DNA of 6,921 bases from Verrucomicrobia subdivision 3 bacterium UBA7542 (lineage in GTDB: Bacteria > Verrucomicrobiota > Verrucomicrobiia > Limisphaerales > UBA11358), in the NCBI GenBank assembly GCA_002479245.1, contig DLMG01000010.1:3665-10585 (forward strand), in the 5' to 3' direction. The stretch's first letter is position 1. The number at the start of each line of letters is the position of its first letter. Below, in pieces: positions 1-6,921 of this stretch. Both the position numbers and the translations under genes were made by a program. A model generated the notes under the pieces. The model saw only the letters and a list, made by a program, of their open reading frames with translations, ran no database searches and was not told the DNA's origin.

Positions 1-1053
1 GTCATCGGGCGCAGCAGCCAGACCGCCCCGATTTCCGGCAGCTACGGACAAACGCTGATTGATATGCTTCCGGTGGTGCCCAAATACTTTCGTTTGCTTT
101 GGGGTGTGCCGCCCTTCTTTATTGATTACAGTTATTTGCCTGGCGGCTGTCGGTTCTGGTCGCCGGAGGTTTTGGCCGGGCTGGCATTGCTGATCGCGCT
201 CGTTTTGGCCGGGGTGTTTGCCGGGCGCAAGTCCGGATGGGAATTGTTTGGATTTGGATTGCTGTGGACGGGGTTGTTCCTGCTGCCCGTCTCCAACCTG
301 TTGCCCATGCTGCAATACATGGCCGAAAGGTTTCTTTATCTGCCGCTCATTGGCTGGCTGATCGCATTTGCCGCAATCGTTTCCGCCTTCCCCCGGCAAA
401 GCATCATTCGCCTGACCGCTTTTGTCGTCATTTTGCTGTGGGCGGTGACCGCGTGGAACCGCTCGTGGATTTGGCGGGATCCGGTTACGCTGTTTGTCCG
501 CAGCAGTCAGGAAGGCCCCCACACCCAGCGCGTCGAAGACAATGCGGTTGCCGCCATTATTTATTTGCCGCGGGTTCAACGTTTCTTTTCCGGCAATCAA
601 ACGAACGCTGTCCGGACAGCCGCGAACATCGCGGACGACAGCGCCGTCTTGAACACGCTGGAACAGGCGTATGATTTGTTCCCGACAAACCATATCGTTC
701 TTTCCTATTACGGCACGAGTCTGGCCCTGACCGGCCAACCGGAAAATGCCCTGCCGTTTCTTGAAAAGGCCGCGCAGCAACAGCCCCAAAAATTGGATTA
801 CTGGCTGAACCTGGCCCGGGCGGCCCTGGATGCCAGACAACCCGCCCTAGCCAGATCCGCGCTTGAAAAAGCCACTGCCCTGGCCGGCGACAATCCGGCC
901 GTGCTCCAGTTGCGCTTCAAATTCTGCTGGCAAACCGAAGATTACCCCGCCGCGCGCGAAATCATGCTGCGGTTGAATCAAATCGCACCCGACGCCGGGC
1001 ATGCTTATTGGTTGTCAGAAGTGGAAAAGAAACTGAAGAAGACGGGCAAGTGA
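1..1053 (+). CDS. TMTC-like multi-spanning membrane protein with C-terminal TPR repeats (5' partial)
   Basis: The reading frame is open from base 1, so the gene begins upstream and 350 C-terminal residues are visible; the first ATG, at 64, is probably internal. The visible part starts with a loop containing FFIDYSY (about residues 39-45). Four hydrophobic helices follow at roughly 56-75, 82-102, 112-130 and 134-154. Between and within them lie LPVSNLLP (95-102) and MAERFLYLP (107-115), which resemble the conserved 'P.SNL...AERFLYLPS.G' region of TMTC/DUF1736 proteins. The rest is soluble, with about three TPR-like helical pairs near 231-263, 266-298 and 300-332 (pattern of Y/W, G/A, A and P at repeat ends). 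Eukaryotic TMTC proteins are O-mannosyltransferases using dolichyl-phosphate mannose; bacterial relatives are mostly uncharacterised. A transferase role here is therefore inference, and the catalytic N-terminal part is outside the window. It converges on the oxidoreductase gene, with an 88-base gap and no clear terminator hairpin. Confidence 0.78.
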   Translation, partial: VIGRSSQTAPISGSYGQTLIDMLPVVPKYFRLLWGVPPFFIDYSYLPGGCRFWSPEVLAGLALLIALVLAGVFAGRKSGWELFGFGLLWTGLFLLPVSNLLPMLQYMAERFLYLPLIGWLIAFAAIVSAFPRQSIIRLTAFVVILLWAVTAWNRSWIWRDPVTLFVRSSQEGPHTQRVEDNAVAAIIYLPRVQRFFSGNQTNAVRTAANIADDSAVLNTLEQAYDLFPTNHIVLSYYGTSLALTGQPENALPFLEKAAQQQPQKLDYWLNLARAALDARQPALARSALEKATALAGDNPAVLQLRFKFCWQTEDYPAAREIMLRLNQIAPDAGHAYWLSEVEKKLKKTGK

Positions 1054-1141
1054 TCCGCAGACGGAGCGTTTCTTGACGCCGGACGACAAATCCCGCAGCC
1101 CGCCCGACTGGCTTCCGGAAGACAACTTTCCCGGTTCAATT

Positions 1142-2473
1142 TCAGGCCTTTCCGCTCAATTCCCGGGAAATCATTCCGGCGACTTTGATTCCCTCGCGGA
1201 CGGCGAAGTTGGTGCCGCGATCCTCCGGGAAAATCTGGGAAAAATTTGCCAGGAAAAGTCCGTGCACCGGGGTGCGGTAGTCCGGGATCTTTTCCTCGTA
1301 GCGCGTATCCACGACATGCTGCGCCGCCTTGAATTTGAACACATGGCGCTCACAGACTCGTGCCGGCTCGAATTGGGGATAGATCCGTTGCAGATAGTCA
1401 AACCACTTGCCGGTCAGGGCGTCGTCACTCATCCCGAACAACGCGCTGCCATGCGGTTGATAGGAGCCAATGTAGTAAACATGCCTGCCTTGGTACATTT
1501 CCGTGCCGACCAGACGGGTGTGCTGGATGAAGAGCAGAAACGGCGCGCCGTCCTCATGAATGTTCAGCCAATACTGATCGGCAATGCTCTGATCCGTGAC
1601 AAAAACCAGGCAGATCGCGCCGAGATAAGCGATGGACTCCAGCTTGTGCCGGTAGTCGTCCGGCACAACTCCCGCAGGGAGCAGTCTGGCGAATGCGGCG
1701 GATGAACCGGTGAACAGGCACTGGTCAAAGTCAACCGCCTGGCCATCCGCCAGCAACGCCTGCCTGCCAGGGCCAAAGGTCAACTGCGCGACGGCTTTCC
1801 CCGTAAGGATACGCACCTTGCGCCGGGACAGTTCCGACTCGAGTTTTCCGATGATTTCGGCGAAGCCGCCGCGGAAGTAGCCGAGCTTTTCCCGGCCACC
1901 GCCCGGGGGACGCGAGTTGGCCCGGGTGTGAATCCTGGCCCACAGCCAGGCCATGGACACCGAGTTCCAATAGCGGTCAAACTTGCCTTTCAGGAGCGGC
2001 GTCCAGATGGTTCGCATGACATCGTCTCCACACGCGCGCGTGAGCCATTCATTTGCGGTTCGGGCGACGAACTGGCGCCAGGTTTTTTTCTTTTGCAGAT
2101 AAAGCGCCATCAGACCGAAACGCAATCGTCCGGGCAGGCTGCACGGCTTGAACCGAAGCAGGTCCAGGGGAGACATGAACGGATAAACACGACCGTCGCG
2201 GTAAATACCGACGGAACTTTCGCACCACAGGAGCTTGCCGGTCAAGTCCAGCTCCTTCACCAGGTCCAGGATGCAGGTGTCCGTGAGAAAAAGATGGTGG
2301 TAGGTTTTTTCGAGCGAAGTGCCAAGCAGCGGAAAGCCCGCTGCCAGTCCGCCGAGATGGTCGGAACCTTCCACCAGCGTGACGGAAAAATCGGATTCCC
2401 GCGAAAGCTTGTAGGCGGCCGTCAAGCCGGTGAAGCCGCCGCCGATGATGAGGATTTTTTTGGGCGCGGACAT
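1142..2473 (-). CDS. NAD(P)/FAD-dependent oxidoreductase (protoporphyrinogen oxidase/amine oxidase-like, COG1232 type)
   Basis: A full-length 443-residue flavoprotein. An N-terminal Rossmann FAD site is plain: the beta strand KKILIIGGGFTGL gives GxGxxG at residues 11-16, and an acidic E35 ends the second strand, in place to bind the adenosine ribose. A GG pair follows at 41-42 (HLGGLA). The C-terminus has the second flavin-contact segment, FSQIFPEDRGTNFAVREG (about 411-428), with the preceding strand GLFLANF. Features recalled from this bacterial subfamily are TYHHLF near residue 60, WTPLLKGKFD, and a tryptophan/arginine-rich segment around 175-190. Fold relatives include HemY-type oxidases, phytoene desaturases and UDP-galactopyranose mutase. 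The protein is too divergent to be called any of these, and heme synthesis is not suggested by the neighbours. Its ATG overlaps the gtrA-family stop by one base (TGATG) and has no good Shine-Dalgarno, so translational coupling is likely. It is the last gene of a three-gene glycosylation operon and may act on the sugar, lipid carrier or acceptor; this is inference. Confidence 0.88.
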   Translation of the reverse strand: MSAPKKILIIGGGFTGLTAAYKLSRESDFSVTLVEGSDHLGGLAAGFPLLGTSLEKTYHHLFLTDTCILDLVKELDLTGKLLWCESSVGIYRDGRVYPFMSPLDLLRFKPCSLPGRLRFGLMALYLQKKKTWRQFVARTANEWLTRACGDDVMRTIWTPLLKGKFDRYWNSVSMAWLWARIHTRANSRPPGGGREKLGYFRGGFAEIIGKLESELSRRKVRILTGKAVAQLTFGPGRQALLADGQAVDFDQCLFTGSSAAFARLLPAGVVPDDYRHKLESIAYLGAICLVFVTDQSIADQYWLNIHEDGAPFLLFIQHTRLVGTEMYQGRHVYYIGSYQPHGSALFGMSDDALTGKWFDYLQRIYPQFEPARVCERHVFKFKAAQHVVDTRYEEKIPDYRTPVHGLFLANFSQIFPEDRGTNFAVREGIKVAGMISRELSGKA

Positions 2474-2868
2474 CAGCTGGCTTTGCGGAAGGAAAGCAGG
2501 CGGTTGAGGTTGTATTGCAGCAGCACGACAACGATGAGCGTGGCGAATTTGGAAAGGTATTTGTCGAAGCCAAACCGGCCAATGAGCAGGAGCAGCAAGC
2601 CGGCGGAAACGAGCCAGCCAAGAAATGCAATGCTGAAAAAACTTATGAGCCGCAAGAGGATTTTGTCCGTAACTCGAAAGTTGTACCTGGCATTCAGGAT
2701 GAATGACAGCAATGTGCCGCTCGAATAACCGACGGCGTTGGCGGCCTGATAATCGAGCAGTCTGGTTTTCACCAGCAGCGAATAAATTCCAAAGTCCAAA
2801 GTGACGCCGCTCGCGCCGATGACGCAGTAGAGCAGGAATTGCTTGTTCTGGAGCAGAATTTTTTTCAC
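2473..2868 (-). CDS. GtrA-family small membrane protein
   Basis: A 131-residue protein of normal GtrA/DPMS-associated size (PF04138). It has four predicted transmembrane helices at about residues 10-31, 39-60, 74-97 and 103-122. Family-type features are visible: the GASGVTLDFGIYSLLV first helix, FILNARYNF after helix 2, and the C-terminal N.NRLLSFRK tail. GtrA proteins are thought to help flip polyprenyl-phosphate-linked sugars made by a partner GT2 enzyme, and the gene directly upstream encodes just such an enzyme. The start is GTG at 2868-2866, overlapping the GT2 stop codon by four bases (GTGA), so translation is probably coupled. An A7 run lies immediately after the start codon. The family call is firm; the sugar and the direct flippase activity are not shown by the sequence. 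Confidence 0.9.
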   Translation of the reverse strand: MKKILLQNKQFLLYCVIGASGVTLDFGIYSLLVKTRLLDYQAANAVGYSSGTLLSFILNARYNFRVTDKILLRLISFFSIAFLGWLVSAGLLLLLIGRFGFDKYLSKFATLIVVVLLQYNLNRLLSFRKAS

Positions 2869-3854
2869 GAAGAATGGGCGCGTAAATTAACCCCCACCCG
2901 GTCCGGCGACGCGAGTCCGGCGCTGTCGCGGATGATCCAGAGCGGACGGCCTTTGACTTCCTCGTAGATACGTCCGATGTATTCGCCCAGGATGCCGAGG
3001 CAGATCAACTGGACGCCGCCGAGGAACAGGACCGAAATCACAATCGTCGGGAAACCGGCCCCCGGCGCGAGTCCGATTTTGGCAAATTGCTCGGCGAAAA
3101 GTTTCTGCACGAGCGTGAACATCGCCCCAAGAAATGCGAAGCCGGACACCCACAGGCCAAGATACGTCGCCAGGCGCAGCGGCATGGCGGAAAAGGAGAA
3201 CAGGCCGTCCATCGCCAGCTTGAAGGATTTTTTGAAGGTGTATTGCGGTTCGCCCGCCGCGCGTTCGGCGCGGTCAAATTCCACCGAGGTTTGCCGGAAA
3301 CCGCACCAGGTCCGCAGGCCGCGCAGGTAGCGGCTGCGTTCCGGCAGTGCGTTCATCACGGTGACAACTTTTTTGTCGAGCAGACAAAAATCGCCGGCGT
3401 CGCGCGCCATCGGCAGGGGCGTCAATTTTTCCAGCAGCCGGTAAAAGCCCCACGCGAGAATCCGTTTCACGAGCAGGTCGCGCCGTTTTTTGCGTGTGGC
3501 GAAAACGACTTCAAATCCTTCGTGCCATTTTTCCAGCAGCCGCGCCACCTCCTCTGGAGGATCCTGCAGGTCGGCGTCAATGATGATCACCGCGTCTCCC
3601 GTCGCGTGGAACAATCCGGCGCTGACGGCGGTTTGGTGGCCGAAGTTTCTGGCAAAGGAGAGTCCGCGCCAGCGGGGATCCGCCGTGTGTTGCTGTTTGA
3701 GCAGTTGCCAGGTGCGGTCTCGCGAACCGTCATCCACACCGATCACTTCGTAATCCACCCCCCAAGTCGCCGCCGCCGCGCCCAGTCTCTTGAACATTTG
3801 AGGTAAAACCGCCTCTTCGTTGAAGCAGGGTACTATGATAGAAATCTTTTGCAC
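2865..3854 (-). CDS. Glycosyltransferase family 2, polyprenyl-phosphate sugar synthase type (DPM1/GtrB/ArnC-like)
   Basis: A complete 329-residue GT2 enzyme. The GT-A fold begins with ISIIVPCFNEE (residues 4-14), then VDDGSRDRT (40-48), FARNFGHQTAVSAG (67-80) and the metal/nucleotide-binding DADLQDPPE (93-101). AGDFCLLD (153-160) matches the conserved region recalled from DPM1-like enzymes. FSAMPLRLATYLG (221-233) leads into two C-terminal helices at about 228-250 and 268-290, followed by the typical GEYIGRIYEEVKGRP tail (290-304). Such enzymes move a sugar from a nucleotide donor to undecaprenyl or dolichyl phosphate at the cytoplasmic membrane face. The start is GTG, and the frame is closed by a TAG at 3872-3870, so no longer start exists in this frame; no good Shine-Dalgarno precedes it. 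It is the first gene of an overlapping operon with gtrA-family and FAD-oxidoreductase genes. The transferred sugar cannot be predicted. Confidence 0.92.
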   Translation of the reverse strand: MQKISIIVPCFNEEAVLPQMFKRLGAAAATWGVDYEVIGVDDGSRDRTWQLLKQQHTADPRWRGLSFARNFGHQTAVSAGLFHATGDAVIIIDADLQDPPEEVARLLEKWHEGFEVVFATRKKRRDLLVKRILAWGFYRLLEKLTPLPMARDAGDFCLLDKKVVTVMNALPERSRYLRGLRTWCGFRQTSVEFDRAERAAGEPQYTFKKSFKLAMDGLFSFSAMPLRLATYLGLWVSGFAFLGAMFTLVQKLFAEQFAKIGLAPGAGFPTIVISVLFLGGVQLICLGILGEYIGRIYEEVKGRPLWIIRDSAGLASPDRVGVNLRAHSS

Positions 3855-3955
3855 AGGCGCGTTGCAGTTCTAACTTCTAAACTGGTCGTTGTTTTCTGGC
3901 TTCATATGGCTGCGATCCTTGAGTTCATGATTCGTCTTGGCCTTGAGAAAATCAG

Positions 3956-3970
3956 CGACGTTGCACGTCG
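3956..3970. repeat. Perfect short inverted repeat, possible operator
   Basis: CGACGT-TGC-ACGTCG has perfect 6-base arms around a 3-base centre. It lies about 100 bases upstream of the GT2 start in non-coding DNA, where a dimeric regulator could bind. No second copy was seen in the window, and a chance occurrence is possible. Confidence 0.35.
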
Positions 3971-4140
3971 GTGGTTGTTCCTGATGCCCGAGTTTGTCGA
4001 GGGTGTTGGCATTTTACTGACATTTCCCTTAGCCATGTAGTTTGACTGGCATCGTAAACCGCAGGGAAGGTCAAAGAAAGGAGAAATGCTGAAGGCCGCA
4101 TAAATCGGTTGTGTCCGCCCAGATTACGCCTGACTTTCGC

Positions 4141-4158
4141 TTGGCGGGTTTTCGCCAA
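4141..4158. repeat. Short hairpin-forming inverted repeat
   Basis: TTGGCG-GGTTTT-CGCCAA forms a 6-bp stem with a 6-base loop. The half-site CGCCAA occurs again at 4208-4213. There is no T-tract directly after the stem, so it does not look like an intrinsic terminator; function is unknown. Confidence 0.3.
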
Positions 4159-4339
4159 CGGAATCAATAACAAAGGCGCAATGATGGCGTGAACATTGAT
4201 TTTGAATCGCCAAACAGTCAGGACGCAACATCACTTGCCGCTTGTGGATTGGCCTGTCTTTTGGCCATAGAACTTTTCCCTGAGAACCTGCATAACTGTC
4301 CCGGTTGGTAGCACCCCATGTCGGCCTGAATTGCTTTTG

Positions 4340-4345
4340 TATAAT
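4340..4345 (+). promoter_or_regulatory. Probable -10 box (TATAAT) for the GT39-like gene
   Basis: A perfect TATAAT lies 23 bases before the proposed TTG start, in the right place to begin a short leader near 4352 that carries the ribosome site at 4360-4363. No good -35 match is found 16-18 bases upstream, so this is a partial promoter match in an AT-rich patch. Confidence 0.45.
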
Positions 4346-4359
4346 AGATCATCATTGAC

Positions 4360-4371
4360 GGAGCATATTTG
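4360..4371 (+). promoter_or_regulatory. Ribosome binding site that supports the TTG start of the GT39-like gene
   Basis: GGAG at 4360-4363 is followed by a 5-base spacer and TTG at 4369-4371. The in-frame ATGs at 4381 and 4390 have no comparable purine-rich site at a usable distance. The TTG is therefore the best-supported start, although the N-terminal residues before the first helix are not conserved enough for me to be sure. Confidence 0.5.
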
Positions 4372-5952
4372 TTCATTAGCATGTTGCATATGCCTTCGGA
4401 GTTCAGCCCGGACTGCAAGTTATCAATCAAAGCCCTCATTACCGGAATCCTGATTTTAGTTGTATGGACAATCTGGCAGTCCGTAGGCATCGAAGCCATG
4501 CGACTGCCTTGGGAAGACGAAATCCTCTATACCCTCCCCGCCGTAAATTGGGCCACCGCCGGCAATTTTTCGCTGCCCCAACTGGGACATTTTATGGATG
4601 CGGACATCGGCTGGCGCTGGCATATGCCGATTTTCCCGACCTTGGTGGCCGTTTGGGTGAAGATGGCCGGATATCAACTTCCAGTCTTGAGGATGTTCAG
4701 CCTTTTGCCCGCAACCTTTATGGCACTTCTTTTGGCCCGGTGTTGCGCCCGCCTGGCCAGCCAAAAGGATTGGCCCTGGATGCTGTTCTGGCTGGGGATA
4801 AACTTGGGAGACAAAAGTTTTGTCACGAACAGTTTGACCGGCCGGATGGAATTCTGGTGTTTGTTGGCTGCCATCGGGAGTGTCACTTTGGCATTGGATT
4901 CGAGCAAACCTTTCGCCTTTGTGTTCGCTGGCGCGCTCTTGGGACTGGCAGCCGGCTTTCATCCTCTGGCGCTTTACTTCCTGCCCGGTTTGCTGTGGAT
5001 GTCAACAACCGGAGGGCTGCGTGCTTCAGGTGCGATCGGTTTCCGATGGAAGCCCGCCGTCCTTTTCACGCTGGGCTTTGGCTTGGTCATCCTGACAATC
5101 GTTATGTGGTTTCTGGCTGATTGGCCATTAACAAAACTGCAGTTCCTGGCACAGGTGCGGGGGACGGTCCAGGCAAGCCTGTGGCAAAATGCCCGGTCAT
5201 TGCTTGAGGGTTTGAAATATAACTTCCGGTTCCAGCCCACGTTTCTCTATACCATGCTGGCGGCCATGGGCATCCACCTCTGGCACATCCTGCGCCGGAG
5301 ACATCTGGATATGCCGGGGAAGGCGGTTCCCATCGGCTTGATGCTGCTTATGGCCGGATTAATCACCTTCCTGCTGCAGCAACCGACGATTCATTTGAAC
5401 TATTATCCGGCACTGGTGCTGGCCGCATTACTCCTCATGGCCGGGGGGCTGCCCATTTTGCGCCAGGCTTCCGCACACGCACATAAAGCCGCCCTTTTCA
5501 TCCTCTTACTGTTGCTGGCCAACAATCTGTTGTTCATCGCCGCCAAGACCAGAACCGTCTGGAGAAACCGCGACCTCCTCGACCCGGCGCCAATGAATGC
5601 CTTTCTCGCCGCGGAGTTGGGGGGCACAAACCGCTGCGTGCTGCCACCCAATCTCTGGTTGTATGGAAAGCAGCACCAGTTGAATTTTCGTGTGAATTTT
5701 TTGCCCGTGCTCGGGCAACCGAGGGCAACTTATCAGGCTTATCTCCAGAGCCTGCTCGACTGGCAACCGGAAACAATCATTCTTGACTGGGGCGATGCCA
5801 GCATGCGGCCGGACCGATACTTCGCCCCGGAGCAACTGGCCGCTGCCGGTTACGTGGAACAGGCGCATTTTAACCGTGTTTTTCGCGACCGGTTCCTCTA
5901 TGACGGCTACCGCTTGGTGGTCTATCGCCGCGTTGGCACTCCATCAAGGTAG
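4369..5952 (+). CDS. GT39/ArnT-like integral membrane glycosyltransferase
   Basis: A 527-residue polytopic membrane protein with the layout of the PMT/ArnT (GT39/GT83) superfamily. One helix at about 20-40 is followed by an external loop with PWEDE (47-51), the place where these enzymes keep catalytic acidic residues. A conserved-looking LTGRMEFW (157-163) carries the R-x-D/E pair seen near the second loop of the family. Further helices lie at roughly 108-125, 134-146, 162-176, 182-210, 230-250, 291-308, 320-337, 345-365 and 372-392. The last about 130 residues are soluble and probably face outside, with an FRDRFLYDGYRLVVYRR end. Such enzymes take a sugar from a polyprenyl phosphate carrier and add it to lipid A, protein or glycan. 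The GT2/GtrA pair encoded divergently could supply that donor (inference). Similarity is by topology and motifs only, so the acceptor and sugar are unknown. Alternative starts are the ATGs at 4381 and 4390. Confidence 0.75.
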   Translation: MFISMLHMPSEFSPDCKLSIKALITGILILVVWTIWQSVGIEAMRLPWEDEILYTLPAVNWATAGNFSLPQLGHFMDADIGWRWHMPIFPTLVAVWVKMAGYQLPVLRMFSLLPATFMALLLARCCARLASQKDWPWMLFWLGINLGDKSFVTNSLTGRMEFWCLLAAIGSVTLALDSSKPFAFVFAGALLGLAAGFHPLALYFLPGLLWMSTTGGLRASGAIGFRWKPAVLFTLGFGLVILTIVMWFLADWPLTKLQFLAQVRGTVQASLWQNARSLLEGLKYNFRFQPTFLYTMLAAMGIHLWHILRRRHLDMPGKAVPIGLMLLMAGLITFLLQQPTIHLNYYPALVLAALLLMAGGLPILRQASAHAHKAALFILLLLLANNLLFIAAKTRTVWRNRDLLDPAPMNAFLAAELGGTNRCVLPPNLWLYGKQHQLNFRVNFLPVLGQPRATYQAYLQSLLDWQPETIILDWGDASMRPDRYFAPEQLAAAGYVEQAHFNRVFRDRFLYDGYRLVVYRRVGTPSR

Positions 5953-6074
5953 GGCACACGCCAAGTTCGACTTTCTCCTAACTTTCAATTGAATTGATGG
6001 ACGATGTCTGTTTCACAAAGCCTTAAAAAATGTGGGCATGACGTCCGGGCTGAAGGAAGCCAGTCCGCCAAAAT
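5953..6074. other. Short intergenic stretch downstream of the GT39-like gene
   Basis: No gene is supported here. It contains a 13-base palindrome, TCAATT-G-AATTGA, at 5985-5997, just past the GT39-like stop codon. A 34-codon open frame (6004-6108, +) runs through the terminator stem and lacks a clear ribosome site, so it is not called. Confidence 0.5.
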
Positions 6075-6106
6075 AAAACGGCGACCCGTTGCCGGATCGC
6101 CGTTTT
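6075..6106 (-). terminator. Intrinsic terminator of gap, possibly working in both directions
   Basis: AAAACGGCGA (6075-6084) pairs perfectly with TCGCCGTTTT (6097-6106), and three more pairs (6086-6088 with 6093-6095) close a TTGC loop after one mismatch. On the minus strand the stem is followed by TTTTATTTT, the classic layout, starting 17 bases after the gap stop codon. On the plus strand the tail is TTTTGAATTATT, weaker but possibly able to stop transcripts of the converging GT39-like gene. Confidence 0.88.
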
Positions 6107-6123
6107 GAATTATTCAACCGGAA

Positions 6124-6921
<798 letters not shown>

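Larger units (their letters stand above)
3855..4368. other. Intergenic region between divergent operons, no convincing gene
   Basis: This 514-base stretch is less GC-rich than the flanking genes. Short open frames exist on both strands (for example 3849-4040 +, 3952-4173 -, and 4218-4499 -, which overlaps the GT39 start). None shows a recognisable domain or a convincing ribosome site with good spacing. It must hold the promoters of both divergent units: a TATAAT box is visible for the right-hand gene, but I see no convincing promoter for the GT2 operon. It also contains a 15-base inverted repeat (3956-3970) and a 6-bp-stem hairpin (4141-4158). In the GT2 frame upstream of its start, a protein-like stretch of about 47 codons (4013-3873, -) ends in TAG, which may be a gene remnant or chance. 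Confidence 0.6.

Noticed and set aside
1112..1121. CTTCCGGAAG palindrome between convergent genes as a terminator
   Set aside because: It has no loop and no T-tract, so it does not form a plausible terminator hairpin.
1073..1705. 210-codon open frame on the + strand starting with TTG
   Set aside because: Almost all of it overlaps the oxidoreductase antisense; only the first 23 codons lie in the convergent gap, with no domain.
1928..2728. 266-codon open frame on the + strand
   Set aside because: It is antisense to the oxidoreductase and gtrA-family genes, has no recognisable domain, and is explained by GC-rich codon use on the opposite strand.
3087..3806. 239-codon open frame on the + strand
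   Set aside because: Antisense to the well-supported GT2 gene; its translation is low-complexity and Arg/Gln-rich with no family motifs.
4077..4103. AAAGGAG followed by ATG and a five-codon frame (MLKAA, stop)
   Set aside because: The spacer is only 2 bases and the peptide is too short and featureless to claim a leader peptide.
4129..4222. Distant inverted 7-mers (CCTGACT at 4129-4135, AGTCAGG at 4216-4222) as possible IS ends
   Set aside because: Too short, with no flanking target duplication and no transposase frame between them.
4218..4499. 93-codon open frame on the - strand across the GT39 start
   Set aside because: It overlaps the promoter region and start of the GT39-like gene and shows no domain or good ribosome site.
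6004..6108. 34-codon open frame on the + strand
   Set aside because: It reads through the terminator stem and lacks a clear Shine-Dalgarno or any family similarity that I recognise.

Overview
The window reads as ordinary bacterial chromosome from a moderately GC-rich organism. It carries four genes for membrane-associated glycosylation, an FAD-dependent oxidoreductase, and the end of a glycolytic housekeeping gene. Several starts are GTG or TTG, and Shine-Dalgarno signals are mostly weak. The combination of a TMTC-type TPR membrane protein, a DPM1-type glycosyltransferase with GtrA, and a GT39-like integral membrane protein would suit a Verrucomicrobiota/PVC-type or similar environmental bacterium. 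That taxonomic guess is an inference from style, not something the sequence proves.

Layout, left to right. Positions 1-1053 (+) hold the C-terminal part of a multi-spanning TMTC-like protein ending in TPR repeats; its start lies upstream of the window. Converging on it from 3854 down to 1142 (-) is a tightly overlapping three-gene operon: a membrane-anchored GT2 glycosyltransferase of the dolichol/polyprenyl-phosphate sugar synthase type, then a small GtrA-family four-helix protein (4-base GTGA overlap), then a COG1232-type FAD oxidoreductase (1-base TGATG overlap). A 514-base lower-GC intergenic region follows (3855-4368). It has no convincing gene, but it holds inverted repeats, a short protein-like open stretch in the GT2 frame, and a perfect TATAAT box upstream of the next gene. 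Positions 4369-5952 (+) encode a GT39/ArnT-like polytopic membrane glycosyltransferase. Converging on it, and running off the right edge, is type I glyceraldehyde-3-phosphate dehydrogenase (6921-6124, -), with a strong intrinsic terminator at 6075-6106.

How the genes may work together (inference): the GT2 enzyme would load a sugar onto undecaprenyl phosphate on the cytoplasmic face, and GtrA would help move it across the membrane. GT39- or TMTC-type enzymes, which use polyprenyl-phosphate sugars as donors outside the cytoplasm, could then transfer the sugar to protein, lipid or glycan. The oxidoreductase is translationally linked to the first two, so it probably acts on the same sugar, its lipid carrier or its acceptor, but its substrate cannot be read from sequence. 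The gap gene looks like an unrelated neighbour. I found no CRISPR array, RNA gene, intact mobile element or clearly new system.
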